Assembly: GCA_030596605.1 (NCBI GenBank)
Contig: JAUVJI010000025.1
Span: 1-39,618, forward strand
DNA from: Bacteroidales bacterium
Lineage (GTDB): Bacteria > Bacteroidota > Bacteroidia > Bacteroidales > JAADJA01
Direction: 5' to 3'
DNA length: 39,618 nucleotides
Shown here: one piece after another, positions 15,220-23,536 of the stretch
Layout of the letters: each line of letters begins with the position of its first letter
How positions within the stretch are numbered: the stretch's first letter is position 1
Position numbers and translations under genes: made by a program
Notes under the pieces: generated by a model
The model's input: only the letters and a program-made list of their open reading frames with translations
What the model was told of the DNA's origin: nothing
The model's database searches: none

Positions 15220-16290
15220 TTACCCTTTCATAGATTCAAACTCCTGCATAGCTGTAACCAATACTTCTACACTTTCTTTTGGTAATGCATTATAAGTTGA
15301 AGCCCTAAAACCTCCCACTGAACGGTGGCCTTTTATCCCAACCATTCCTTTTGCAGTTGCAAACTCGAAGAATCCTACTTCCAGATCTTTATACTCTTCA
15401 TTCATCACAAAACATATATTCATGAGCGAACGGTCTTCTTTTGCAACAGTACCGACAAAGAGTTTATTTCTGTCTATCTCATTGTAGAGTAGATCAGCTT
15501 TTTCAATATTCTTTTGCTCCATTGCTGCAATTCCTCCATTGTTTTTCAACCATTGTAAGGTCTGTAAAGCAGAAAACACAGGTAAGCATGGAGGAGTATT
15601 GAACATCGATTCTTTTTCAATATGCGTTTGATAGTTGAGCATTGTGGGAATAACCCTGTCCATTTTACCGAGAATATCATTTTTAACAATAACAAAAGTA
15701 ACTCCAGCAGGCGCAAGGTTTTTTTGCGCTCCACCGTAGATGATCGCATATTTGGACACATCAACAGGCCGGCTGAAAATATCGGACGACATATCAGCAA
15801 CCAATGGCACCGGGCAGTCTAAATCTTCCCTGATCTCAGTTCCGTAAATTGTGTTGTTGGTTGTAATATGGAAATAATCAGCATCAGCAGGAATGGTATA
15901 GCCCTTTGGTATGTAATTGAAATTTTTGTCTTCAGATGATGCTACCACATCCACTTCACCAAATACTTTAGCTTCTTTGATCGCTTTTTTTGCCCAGGCT
16001 CCCGTATTAAGGTAGGCCGATTTTTTCTTCATAATATTGAAGGGGATCATTGCAAATTGTGTACTGGCGCCTCCACCAACAAAAAGTACCGAATACCCTT
16101 CAGGTATTTTTAGAAGTTCCTTGAAAAGTGAAACAGCTTCATCCATTACTGCAACAAATTGCTTGCTTCTGTGCGAGATTTCAAGAATTGAGAGTCCTGT
16201 TCCGGCAAAGTCTTTTATTGCTTTGGCCGTGTTTTCAATAGTGTATTCCGGTAATATAGATGGACCGGCGTAAAAATTATGTTTTTTCAT
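15220..16290 (-). CDS. serC: Phosphoserine aminotransferase
   Basis: A 356-residue PLP enzyme of full length that converts 3-phosphohydroxypyruvate and glutamate to 3-phosphoserine and 2-oxoglutarate; family members can also serve pyridoxal phosphate synthesis. Seen: [51 protein letters not shown] (phosphate-binding), [19 protein letters not shown], then [18 protein letters not shown] with the Schiff-base Lys, and [12 protein letters not shown] at the end. It is the first gene of the minus-strand serine cluster and is preceded by a promoter-like sequence. No phosphoserine phosphatase (serB) is in the window. Confidence 0.97.
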   Translation of the reverse strand: MKKHNFYAGPSILPEYTIENTAKAIKDFAGTGLSILEISHRSKQFVAVMDEAVSLFKELLKIPEGYSVLFVGGGASTQFAMIPFNIMKKKSAYLNTGAWAKKAIKEAKVFGEVDVVASSEDKNFNYIPKGYTIPADADYFHITTNNTIYGTEIREDLDCPVPLVADMSSDIFSRPVDVSKYAIIYGGAQKNLAPAGVTFVIVKNDILGKMDRVIPTMLNYQTHIEKESMFNTPPCLPVFSALQTLQWLKNNGGIAAMEQKNIEKADLLYNEIDRNKLFVGTVAKEDRSLMNICFVMNEEYKDLEVGFFEFATAKGMVGIKGHRSVGGFRASTYNALPKESVEVLVTAMQEFESMKG

Positions 16291-16334
16291 TTCCTTAAAA
16301 ATTAACTATTAGTACCACTTATTTCGAAGTGAAG

Positions 16335-16362
16335 CAAAAGTAAAATATTCTTGTTAAAACAA
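16335..16362 (-). promoter_or_regulatory. Candidate promoter for the serC-serA cluster
   Basis: Minus-strand TTG (plus-strand CAA at 16360-16362), a 17-base spacer and TACTTTTG (plus-strand CAAAAGTA at 16335-16342), about 45 bases before the serC ATG. The spacer is shorter than the 19 bases seen at other sites here. Confidence 0.45.
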
Positions 16363-16419
16363 TAACAAAAGAGAATATTATTTTTGCAGGGAATGTAATT
16401 TGGAAAGAGTTTAAAGAAA

Positions 16420-16472
16420 AGTTCGAAGTTCGAAGTTCGAAGTTTGAAGTTTGAAGTTCGAAGTTTGGAGTT
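16420..16472. repeat. 7-base tandem repeat (AGTTYGA) upstream of the acyl-CoA reductase gene
   Basis: Seven consecutive heptamers, AGTTCGA three times, AGTTTGA twice, AGTTCGA, AGTTTGG, then a partial AGTT. It ends 28 bases before the ATG at 16501. Copy number of such microsatellite-like tracts can vary, which would change leader or promoter spacing. No function is evident. Confidence 0.9.
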
Positions 16473-16500
16473 ATATACTAGGCTATAAAATTTTAAAGAT

Positions 16501-17550
16501 ATGTTGTCATTAGAAAAGAAGATTACTGCTTTTGCTGAGTTAGGAAGGATTTTGAGATCTATTGTCGGAAATTCATTTGAACCAACAGATAAAACTTCGA
16601 AAAAGCTATATAACCTGATTCAAGAGAGTCACATTCATAATCCCTGGTTTACAGAAGAAAATGTAAAAAATGCAATTTATAGCATCGGTCTCAGCCTTGA
16701 AGAGGAAAAAATTAGAAAATGGTTGAGCAATTATGATCTGGGTGAGATCGAAGAGAGAAAAAGGGTAGGAGTGGTCATGGCCGGAAATATACCAATGGTT
16801 GGATTTCATGATTTTTTATGCGTTTTGATTTCAGACCATAAGTTTCTGGGAAAACTTTCATCGGATGATAAAAAATTGCTACCGGTTATTGCTGAATTGC
16901 TTCTTGAAATTGAACCTGAATTTGATGATAGTATTAAATTTACAGAAGACAAATTGAAAGGGTTTGATGCGATAATAGCTACGGGTAGCAATAATACATC
17001 ACGATATTTTGAGTATTACTTTGGCAAATACCCTTATATTATCAGGAAAAACCGAAATGGTGTGGCAGTATTTACCGGAGATGAGACATTGGATAAGTTA
17101 ACGGAATTTGGTAAAGACTTATTCCTATATTTTGGTATGGGTTGCCGCAGTGTTTCGAAAGTGTTTGTTCCAAAAGGATATAAATTTGATAGATTATTTG
17201 AAACCCTTACGGCCTATAATTCTATTATTGATCATCATAAATATACGAACAATTACGATTACTATAAATCAATTTACCTGATCAATAAGACCAAACATTT
17301 TGACAACGGATTTTTACTGGTGAAACAGGATTTAGCTTATGCTTCCCCTCCTTCTGTATTGTATTTTGAAGAGTATGATGATATGAATGTTTTGAAAAAA
17401 CGTTTGATCGGGGAAGGGGAGCAAATTCAGTGTATAGTCAGTCATGCAAAAGAAATAGATGAAGTAATTCCTTTCGGTAAAGCTCAAAAGCCTGAGCTAT
17501 GGGAGTATGCTGATGGTGTGGATACAATGGAATTTTTACTTAGTTTATGA
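16501..17550 (+). CDS. LuxC-family acyl-CoA reductase
   Basis: A 349-residue protein matching the LuxC/acyl-CoA reductase family as found in Bacteroidota. Seen: RKRVGVVMAGNIPMVGFHDFL around residues 85-105 (nucleotide-binding start of the aldehyde-dehydrogenase-like fold), FDAIIATGSNNTSRYFEYYF, IIRKNRNGVAVFTGDE and LFLYFGMGCRSVSKVFVPKG, where Cys215 is the likely catalytic thiol. LuxC reduces acyl-CoA or acyl-protein thioesters to fatty aldehydes with NADPH. No luxAB, luxD or luxE is present, so this is not a bioluminescence locus. It is divergent from serC and 28 bases before the SGNH hydrolase gene. Confidence 0.87.
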   Translation: MLSLEKKITAFAELGRILRSIVGNSFEPTDKTSKKLYNLIQESHIHNPWFTEENVKNAIYSIGLSLEEEKIRKWLSNYDLGEIEERKRVGVVMAGNIPMVGFHDFLCVLISDHKFLGKLSSDDKKLLPVIAELLLEIEPEFDDSIKFTEDKLKGFDAIIATGSNNTSRYFEYYFGKYPYIIRKNRNGVAVFTGDETLDKLTEFGKDLFLYFGMGCRSVSKVFVPKGYKFDRLFETLTAYNSIIDHHKYTNNYDYYKSIYLINKTKHFDNGFLLVKQDLAYASPPSVLYFEEYDDMNVLKKRLIGEGEQIQCIVSHAKEIDEVIPFGKAQKPELWEYADGVDTMEFLLSL

Positions 17551-17578
17551 TTCTACGAAAAGAGAAAATTAATATATC

Positions 17579-18223
17579 ATGGTTAGAAGAAAATTTCTAT
17601 ATTTTTCTGTAGCAGTAAATTTCTTGTTAATATTAATGTTTCTTATTTATGCTGCCAATCATAGGGAAGGGATTATTCAAAAAATCATCAAATACAAAAA
17701 CAATGCAACTGTAATCATGTTTGGTGATTCACATATTGCAAGAGGTGATTGGTGTTTGTTGCTGAACCGCTTTGATGTCTTGAGACTGGGATATGGCAGT
17801 TTTACTTCTGAGCAGCTTAAAGATAGATTGAAAGGCAGTCTTGATAACAATGATGCTGAAATATTTTTTATCCAATGTGGCGGTAATGATATTAATAGCA
17901 GGTGTTATTCAAGAGAATTGACCATAAAAAATATTGAGACCATAATAGATGAAATAAAATCCCAAAACATCACTCCAATTGTCCAGTCTCTTTTCCACCG
18001 GTATAATGATCCGAAATATAATGCTGAAGTAGATTCCTTAAATATTTTACTTGCGCAACTTGCTTCTGAAGAAATGATTGGTTTTCTGAATATTAACATG
18101 AGTTTGATTGCAAATCATAATCTAAAGAATAATTTGGGACAAGATAATATTCACCTTTCTGAAAATGGATATAGAATATGGGCTGGGATTATCAAGGATT
18201 ATTTAGACAAGACAAAAAACTGA
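17579..18223 (+). CDS. SGNH/GDSL-family hydrolase with N-terminal anchor
   Basis: A 214-residue protein. A hydrophobic N-terminal segment (residues 6-24) acts as a signal anchor or uncleaved signal, so the enzyme faces the periplasm. The SGNH blocks follow: IMFGDSHIARG with nucleophile Ser51, Gly in the RLGYGSF region, FIQCGGNDIN (oxyanion Asn), and DNIHLSENGY with the catalytic Asp-x-x-His. Such enzymes remove acyl groups from lipids, glycans or other esters. It follows the acyl-CoA reductase by 28 bases, which hints at acyl or lipid chemistry, though the substrate is not readable. It converges on the next gene with 6 bases between the stops. Confidence 0.88.
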   Translation: MVRRKFLYFSVAVNFLLILMFLIYAANHREGIIQKIIKYKNNATVIMFGDSHIARGDWCLLLNRFDVLRLGYGSFTSEQLKDRLKGSLDNNDAEIFFIQCGGNDINSRCYSRELTIKNIETIIDEIKSQNITPIVQSLFHRYNDPKYNAEVDSLNILLAQLASEEMIGFLNINMSLIANHNLKNNLGQDNIHLSENGYRIWAGIIKDYLDKTKN

Positions 18224-18229
18224 TTTGGT

Positions 18230-19453
18230 TCATTTCTTATCCAAAATGTTTAAGGGTATCTCCTTTCTCAGAGTCAAAAATATAACAGCAGCAATCATTA
18301 TTAGGTTACTTATTCCTAAGATTCCCATATTTTCAACCTGCCTCGACAATTGACTACCAAGTATATCCGGTGAATCCCCTCCATAACAGATCATTAATAA
18401 AACAAATCCTCCAATAAGAAAATAATTCTTTTTCAGGTAAACATACCAAAGCAGGATTGCAATAATCGGAATAGATAGCAGAAAATGCTGGTCATCAGTA
18501 ATTATTAAGTTTGGTATTATAGCAATCAGCAAAAAGCAGTCAACGATCAAATTGATTTTTCGCTTCTGGGAACTGGAATTGTTATCGTTAGTAACTTGCC
18601 GATTTTTTATCCGGAAATAAAGGATGTACAAAAGGGAAACCACAGCGATTGCATAAAAGTGAAAGTTTTCAGGTATGTCATGATAAATATAACGCCGGAT
18701 CAACGAGCCGAAAGTCTGAAAGCTTTCCAGGGCGCTGCTATGAGCCATCAGTTCTCTGAACCATTCCTTATGGATGGCAATGTTTTCTGTAACACCAAAA
18801 AATAGAGCAGGTAGTAAAATAAAAAACAATATAGAAAGGATGAGACTTATAACGGTATCTCTTTTTTTATAAGCCAGAAGTGGAAGAATCAGGATTAAAA
18901 AATAAGGTTTGGTCACCATTACGATACCAAACAGAATACCGGCAAATATTTGTCGGTCTTTAAGCATTAACAAAACAGCCAGGGTTGTTAAAAGTAATAT
19001 GATGATATTGATATTTCCCAGGTGCAATTCGCGTGTGATATGATTGATGGCGCAAATAAAGACGATTACCAATAACAGGTTTTCTTTTACCTTTTGAGAA
19101 ATAAATATATAATCAGTTATTAGTTTTTTTATGACAATTAGTGATGCAATGGCAGAAAAAGTTATAATCAGAAAATGTAAAATGCTTGCAATTTTATATG
19201 AAAATATTGTATAGGGTAAAAACAGAAATAAACTGTAGGGAGAGTATTTATACAATCCACTTTTAAGCCCAAATGAAACACCATAGATCGGATCTCCATT
19301 TAACAATGCCTTAGCAGCGAGATAGTAAACTTTAAAATCGTTGAGCCAAAATCGTCCATTGATATTTTCAATCGTAAAAATTGCTCCACAAATAATTAAT
19401 GCTGTAATTATGAATTTATAAGGAAGCTGGCCTTTTAGAGTTTGAAACTTCAT
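18230..19453 (-). CDS. DUF2029/GT87-like polytopic membrane glycosyltransferase
   Basis: A 407-residue membrane protein with about ten hydrophobic helices. The N-terminal loop after the first helix, INGRFWLNDFKVYYLAAKAL followed by GDPIYG and YKYSPYSLFLFLPY, is the signature of the DUF2029/GT87 family, in which an early periplasmic Asp is catalytic in PimE-type mannosyltransferases. Members move a sugar from a polyprenyl-phosphate donor to lipid or glycan acceptors on the outer face of the inner membrane. Donor and acceptor cannot be told from sequence. It has no operon partners: its 5' side faces the pseudogene region and its 3' end converges with the SGNH gene. Confidence 0.82.
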   Translation of the reverse strand: MKFQTLKGQLPYKFIITALIICGAIFTIENINGRFWLNDFKVYYLAAKALLNGDPIYGVSFGLKSGLYKYSPYSLFLFLPYTIFSYKIASILHFLIITFSAIASLIVIKKLITDYIFISQKVKENLLLVIVFICAINHITRELHLGNINIIILLLTTLAVLLMLKDRQIFAGILFGIVMVTKPYFLILILPLLAYKKRDTVISLILSILFFILLPALFFGVTENIAIHKEWFRELMAHSSALESFQTFGSLIRRYIYHDIPENFHFYAIAVVSLLYILYFRIKNRQVTNDNNSSSQKRKINLIVDCFLLIAIIPNLIITDDQHFLLSIPIIAILLWYVYLKKNYFLIGGFVLLMICYGGDSPDILGSQLSRQVENMGILGISNLIMIAAVIFLTLRKEIPLNILDKK

Positions 19454-19523
19454 TGATTGATATTATTGAACAACTTGAAAATGAATTTTAGTTATACTAA
19501 ATGTTGAATATAAATTGCAGACA

Positions 19524-19700
19524 CTAATCCGGTATTCCTGTGCTTTTTCCGATATTGGGCAACCAGTAATCATCTTTATCAATATTGTTTGCTTCAGAAT
19601 CCAGGTTCAGGTCGCCGGATAAATAACCTTTTTCGCCTGCATAACTTTCCCATGTAATGGTTTTATCATCATTATATTTGATTTTAATAAAAAATTGTTG
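19524..19700 (-). pseudogene. Remnant of a secreted-protein C-terminus with a dockerin-like motif
   Basis: Reading leftward from 19700 there is an open stretch of 58 codons between a TAG at 19701-19703 and a TAG at 19524-19526, with no ATG that could start it. It contains KTITWESYAGEKGYLSGDLN, then NNIDKDDYWLPNIGK. The GDLNLD...NNIDKDDYWLPN pattern matches the calcium-binding, dockerin-like tail of large Bacteroidota surface proteins (compare GDxNxDGxVNxxDxxxxWxPN). I read it as the 3' end of a degraded gene whose body has been lost. No coding continuation is visible up to the 5' end of the GT87-like gene or toward 19990. Confidence 0.6.
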
Positions 19701-19757
19701 CTAAAATTACAAAAGACTTGGTTATTAATAAATGCCTAGAGTTTAAAATTATTAACC

Positions 19758-19794
19758 TGCCTGCCGTTGTACCGGCTAATCCCTATTGCAGGCA
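19758..19794. repeat. Short inverted repeat in the gene-poor gap
   Basis: TGCCTGC (19758-19764) pairs with GCAGGCA (19788-19794) across a 23-base loop. It is GC-rich against an AT-rich background and sits in the same decayed interval as the dockerin-like remnant. Probably a dispersed repeat fragment. Confidence 0.5.
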
Positions 19795-19863
19795 AGAGCA
19801 CATATATTTAAATAATACCGATTTTACCTCAATATGCCTATCAGATGAATTTTTTTAAATATT

Positions 19864-19960
19864 CTCTCTGTGTGACTCTGCGCTTTACTTTGCAAAACTT
19901 TGCGGTTTATTCTTTTTTAACCGCAATGGGCGCTAAGTAATTCGCAATGTTTCGCAATAT
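19864..19960. repeat. Imperfect inverted repeat of the CTCTGTG/CTTTGCG family, without a gene
   Basis: The left arm has CTCTGTG, CTCTGCG and CTTTGCG words (19864-19909) and the right arm the reverse-complement words TAACCGCAATGGGCGC and TTCGCAATGTTTCGCAA (19918-19956), forming an imperfect hairpin. The 17-mer at 19888-19904 (CTTTGCAAAACTTTGCG) matches 15 of 17 bases of the reverse complement of 26051-26067, the hairpin in front of the GxxExxY gene. It therefore looks like a solo copy of that repeat. Confidence 0.65.
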
Positions 19961-19989
19961 TTTTCAAAACATATGAGATGCTTCTATGT

Positions 19990-22392
19990 CTATAAACTTG
20001 CCCTGAGTGCGATAATAAAATTTCGTCCTGGTGCTACTATTCCTGATGAGTAGGGACGATACCGGTGATCGAGGATATTTTCAATACCAAGATTAATTTG
20101 AAGCATTTTGTTGATCTGGTAATATCCTTTAAGGTTAAATGTATACCAGGCCGGTGAATAAGGATTGCCATTGTCATCTTCAGCATACATATGGGGCTTA
20201 TCCCTTTCGGTGGATGATAAATTTTCAAAGCTGATTTGCCCGTTATAATTGGCATAAAAATCGACTTTAAACTTAGACGCTGAATAGCTAACAGATGTGC
20301 TTCCAAAAATTGGGGAAACATGTCTGATCGGATCGTTCTGATCATCTTCTCCCTTCATATAGGTGAGGTTGGTTCGAAATCCAATATGCTCGGTTATATC
20401 AGCTGAAAAATTGAAGCTGCCACCAAACAACCAGCCACTGCCGGCATTAACCAAAGCCTGTACTTTACTCATCTCATCATCATACATGATAGAATCCTCA
20501 CCATTAAATGTATAATCTCTCCGAACCATTAAATTATCTATATAGGTACCGAAAAAGGTAATATCAAATCTGATTTTTGAATCAAATTTTTTCATCAGGC
20601 CCAGGTCAGCATTATAAGCATATTCCGGATTCAGGTTGTCGTTGGGAACAACCACATTGCCCGGCTCAGAGTCAAATACTTTGGCAAGATCATCCACATT
20701 GGGTGCCCTGAAACCGGATGATAAATTGGTGTTGATCTGCCATGATCCCGATGGCCGGTAAACCAATCCCAGGCTCCCATTTAAAGCGCCTGTATTCAAC
20801 TCTATTTTATCGTAAGGAAATTTATAAAAGGTTGTATCTTCAAATTTTGAAACAGCATGTACCTGGCTATAGCGGATTCCTGCCTGCAATGTTATCTTTT
20901 TCGAGAGATTTGATTTTAAATTCGTATAAATAGCTGCGGTCATATAATTACTACCGCCGTCAGGATAACGTGTTGATTCAGGGCTAACTTTATTGGTAAG
21001 TATATTTTTGGACTGTGCAGTTGATTTTACATAATTATAAACACCTTCAATCCCATAAAAAAGGGTGTTTTTATCAGACAATTTTTTATCCAAGTCGAAA
21101 TTCAAATTAACAACATCTACATTTTCAGTTCGCGATCTTAAATTTGCATTATCAAATTTCCTGTCGTGTCGGCTCTCTTCCACATCCTGGTATGCAATAG
21201 TGATCCTTGCATCGTCATACACCTTATTTTTATTTTCAAGATTTATTTGCAAATTGTGCATCATCCATTGCTGGGGGCCATAATACCATTCTCCATATTT
21301 TAGGGTAGAATCATTTGCATATTGTATAAGCCGGTCATATCGTGGAATATCAGACGATATGGAAAAATGAAAGGCATATGTCAGGCCAACTGAAGATGAT
21401 GGATTATATTTGAATTTTTGCAACACATTGAGTTGGTTATATCCGGAAAACTTTTGAATATCAGGATCTGAATTCCTGTTCATCTTATCAGTATTTTCCA
21501 ATCTTCCAACATAATCAAATCGTTGATAATCATCATTACCAACTGAGCCCATTTTCAGGTCATCAAAATCGCTGAAAGAAAAAGAGGTAAGTGATCCCCA
21601 TTTTTTTCTACCGTAATTAAAATCCACATGAGCAGTTTTTTCTTTGTTTGCAGTAGCATAGCGTAGCATTGCATTTGTTTTTATAGTCGGCTTATCTTCA
21701 TGACTGAGCCTGATTTCCTTTGTATGAAAATCCATCACACCGCCAAGGGCATCACTTCCATAGATGATCGAACCCGGCCCGAAAATTACTTCGGCATCTT
21801 CAATAATATTCGGATCGATGGTAATTATATTTTGCAGGTTACCGCTTCTGTAAATGGCGTTATTCATTCTTACACCATCTACCACCAAAAGTATCGAATT
21901 AGCTGAAAATCCCCTGATCATTGGACTCCCGCCTCCTAACTGACTTTTCTGAATGAATACCTCATTGGAAGTACCCAACAAATCTGCAGTAGTTTGTGGG
22001 TTTAGAAATTCCACTTCCTTTACTTTAATGGATGTTATTTTGTTTGGAACCTCTTCCCGCTTTTGTTCCCATTTACTTGCTGAAACAACAAACTCACTAA
22101 GGTTGACAGTGCTTTTCGTAAGGTTTATCTCAAATCCCATCTTTTTAACTGCACTGAAAGGCAAAATGAAATCCTGGTAAGATGCATGCTGAAAAAATAA
22201 GGTGTCGTTCTCATTAAAGCTAGGTAATCCTGCCTTGCCTTTTTCATTGGTTAATGCTGTTTTAGTATGTTCGAGGTTAAAAATAGCAACATTCTCAATG
22301 GGCTGTAAATTGGAATTATCAACCACTTTAATTGTTTGCCCGGACAATCCTGTGAATAAAAAGAAAACAGCCAAAATTAAAATCAACCTCAT
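19990..22392 (-). CDS. TonB-dependent outer-membrane receptor with carboxypeptidase-like N-domain
   Basis: An 800-residue protein. Signal peptide (MRLILILAVFFLFTGLSG), a carboxypeptidase-regulatory-like domain (about 20-95), then a TonB plug starting at LSEFVVSASKWEQKREEVPN with LLGTSNEVFIQKSQLGGGSP, MIRGFSANSILLVVDGVRMN and GPGSIIYGSDALGGVMDF, and a C-terminal 22-strand barrel ending in an aromatic-rich tail. The plug motifs resemble heme/hemoglobin and vitamin-type receptors; the ligand is not readable. I use the ATG at 22392; the frame extends upstream to a TTG at 22416, but that overlaps the putative promoter at 22414-22421. It is divergent from mnmH and not obviously linked to it in function. 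Confidence 0.93.
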   Translation of the reverse strand: MRLILILAVFFLFTGLSGQTIKVVDNSNLQPIENVAIFNLEHTKTALTNEKGKAGLPSFNENDTLFFQHASYQDFILPFSAVKKMGFEINLTKSTVNLSEFVVSASKWEQKREEVPNKITSIKVKEVEFLNPQTTADLLGTSNEVFIQKSQLGGGSPMIRGFSANSILLVVDGVRMNNAIYRSGNLQNIITIDPNIIEDAEVIFGPGSIIYGSDALGGVMDFHTKEIRLSHEDKPTIKTNAMLRYATANKEKTAHVDFNYGRKKWGSLTSFSFSDFDDLKMGSVGNDDYQRFDYVGRLENTDKMNRNSDPDIQKFSGYNQLNVLQKFKYNPSSSVGLTYAFHFSISSDIPRYDRLIQYANDSTLKYGEWYYGPQQWMMHNLQINLENKNKVYDDARITIAYQDVEESRHDRKFDNANLRSRTENVDVVNLNFDLDKKLSDKNTLFYGIEGVYNYVKSTAQSKNILTNKVSPESTRYPDGGSNYMTAAIYTNLKSNLSKKITLQAGIRYSQVHAVSKFEDTTFYKFPYDKIELNTGALNGSLGLVYRPSGSWQINTNLSSGFRAPNVDDLAKVFDSEPGNVVVPNDNLNPEYAYNADLGLMKKFDSKIRFDITFFGTYIDNLMVRRDYTFNGEDSIMYDDEMSKVQALVNAGSGWLFGGSFNFSADITEHIGFRTNLTYMKGEDDQNDPIRHVSPIFGSTSVSYSASKFKVDFYANYNGQISFENLSSTERDKPHMYAEDDNGNPYSPAWYTFNLKGYYQINKMLQINLGIENILDHRYRPYSSGIVAPGRNFIIALRASL

Positions 22393-22413
22393 TCCAAAGT
22401 AAAAATTAGCCCG

Positions 22414-22444
22414 CAAATGTATAAATATTCAAAGTATAACTCAA
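22414..22444 (-). promoter_or_regulatory. Bacteroidota-type promoter for the TonB receptor
   Basis: Minus-strand TTG (plus-strand CAA at 22442-22444), 20-base spacer, TACATTTG (plus-strand CAAATGTA at 22414-22421). The -7 element lies 22 bases before the ATG at 22392 and decides that start against the upstream TTG. Confidence 0.5.
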
Positions 22445-22456
22445 TGATTAAAATGC

Positions 22457-22464
22457 TAATTTTG
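22457..22464 (+). promoter_or_regulatory. Candidate -7 element for mnmH
   Basis: TAATTTTG fits TAnnTTTG, 25 bases before the chosen mnmH ATG at 22489. No clear TTG partner is seen. It argues against translation starting at the upstream ATG at 22417. Confidence 0.35.
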
Positions 22465-22488
22465 CTACATGATTCGTACCAATTTGTT

Positions 22489-23526
22489 ATGCAATATATA
22501 GGACCTGAAGAATTTCTTTCATTATCTGAAAATATTCCGGTAATTGATGTCAGGTCACCTTTGGAGTTTTCAGAGGGACATATTCCTGGCGCCCTTAATT
22601 TACCCTTGTTTGATGACAATGAGAGGAAAAAAGTCGGGACATTGTATAAGCAATCAGGAAGGCAATCGGCTATACTTGCAGGATTAGATTTTGTTGGACT
22701 AAAAATGTCGCAGTATGTAAAGCAAGCGAGTAAATTGGCTCCGGAAAGGAAAGTGCTTATTCATTGCTGGAGAGGAGGGATGCGAAGCGCCGGAATGGCG
22801 TGGTTACTGAAAACAGCCGATTTTAATGTTTCAATCCTTGAAGGTGGGTACAAAGCATATCGTACATATATCAGGCAAAAACTTGGCGAGGGTATTATTT
22901 TGGTTGTTCTGGGTGGAAATACCGGAAGTGGGAAGTCAGAGATTTTAGATCGACTGGAAGGAATGGGTGAGCAGATCATTGACCTGGAGAAAATTGCGCA
23001 TCATAAAGGTTCTGCTTTTGGTGACCTTGGTCAGGAAAGGCAACCCACCAATGAGCAGTTTGAAAATAATTTGTTTAAAGCCCTTAATAAGCTTGATATA
23101 ACCAAGACAGTGTGGATTGAAGATGAGAGCAGGGGAATAGGTACGGTCGGTATACCAGATGTCTTCTACCGGCAAATCAGGAATTCTGTTGTTGTGTTTC
23201 TTGATGTCCCTAAATCCTTCCGGGTGAAAAGACTGGTTGAGGAGTATGCTGCATTTGATCCGCAACAATTGGAAAATGCTATTCACCGGATCACTAAAAA
23301 ACTGGGCAGACAAAATGCAAAGCTCGCTATTGAAGCATTGCATCGAAAGGATTTTGACACAGTTGCCGACCTGCTTCTAATTTATTATGATAAAGCGTAT
23401 CTCAAGGGATTGTCATATAGAGATGAAAACAAAGTGTTCAAATTAGTTGTTGAAAGTGAAGACCTGGAAATTGTTGCACAAAATGTGCTTGAATTTTATC
23501 AGAAACAAAAAAAGTTAACCAATTAG
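22489..23526 (+). CDS. mnmH: tRNA 2-selenouridine synthase (rhodanese plus P-loop)
   Basis: A 345-residue protein. MnmH/SelU replaces sulfur by selenium at the wobble 2-thiouridine of Lys, Glu and Gln tRNAs, using selenophosphate, through a geranylated intermediate. The N-terminal rhodanese domain has IDVRSPLEFSEGHIPGALNL and LIHCWRGGMRSAGMAWLL with catalytic Cys93. The P-loop GGNTGSGKS (Gly142-Ser150) follows, then IEDESRGIGTVGIP. I chose the ATG at 22489 (MQYIGPEEFLSL); the frame extends 24 codons further up with sequence unlike the family and across a promoter-like site. The selenophosphate synthetase fusion begins 10 bases after its stop, so substrate supply and use are co-transcribed. 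Confidence 0.95.
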   Translation: MQYIGPEEFLSLSENIPVIDVRSPLEFSEGHIPGALNLPLFDDNERKKVGTLYKQSGRQSAILAGLDFVGLKMSQYVKQASKLAPERKVLIHCWRGGMRSAGMAWLLKTADFNVSILEGGYKAYRTYIRQKLGEGIILVVLGGNTGSGKSEILDRLEGMGEQIIDLEKIAHHKGSAFGDLGQERQPTNEQFENNLFKALNKLDITKTVWIEDESRGIGTVGIPDVFYRQIRNSVVVFLDVPKSFRVKRLVEEYAAFDPQQLENAIHRITKKLGRQNAKLAIEALHRKDFDTVADLLLIYYDKAYLKGLSYRDENKVFKLVVESEDLEIVAQNVLEFYQKQKKLTN

Positions 23527-23536
23527 AAATTAGATA

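Noticed and set aside
16420..16472. CRISPR-like repeat array
   Set aside because: Units of 7 bases abut without spacers, so it is a microsatellite.
22393..22416. Upstream TTG start for the TonB receptor
   Set aside because: It overlaps a promoter-like -7 element at 22414-22421; the ATG at 22392 begins a normal signal peptide.
22417..22488. Upstream ATG start for mnmH
   Set aside because: The added 24 residues do not resemble the rhodanese N-terminus and the stretch contains promoter-like sites for both directions.
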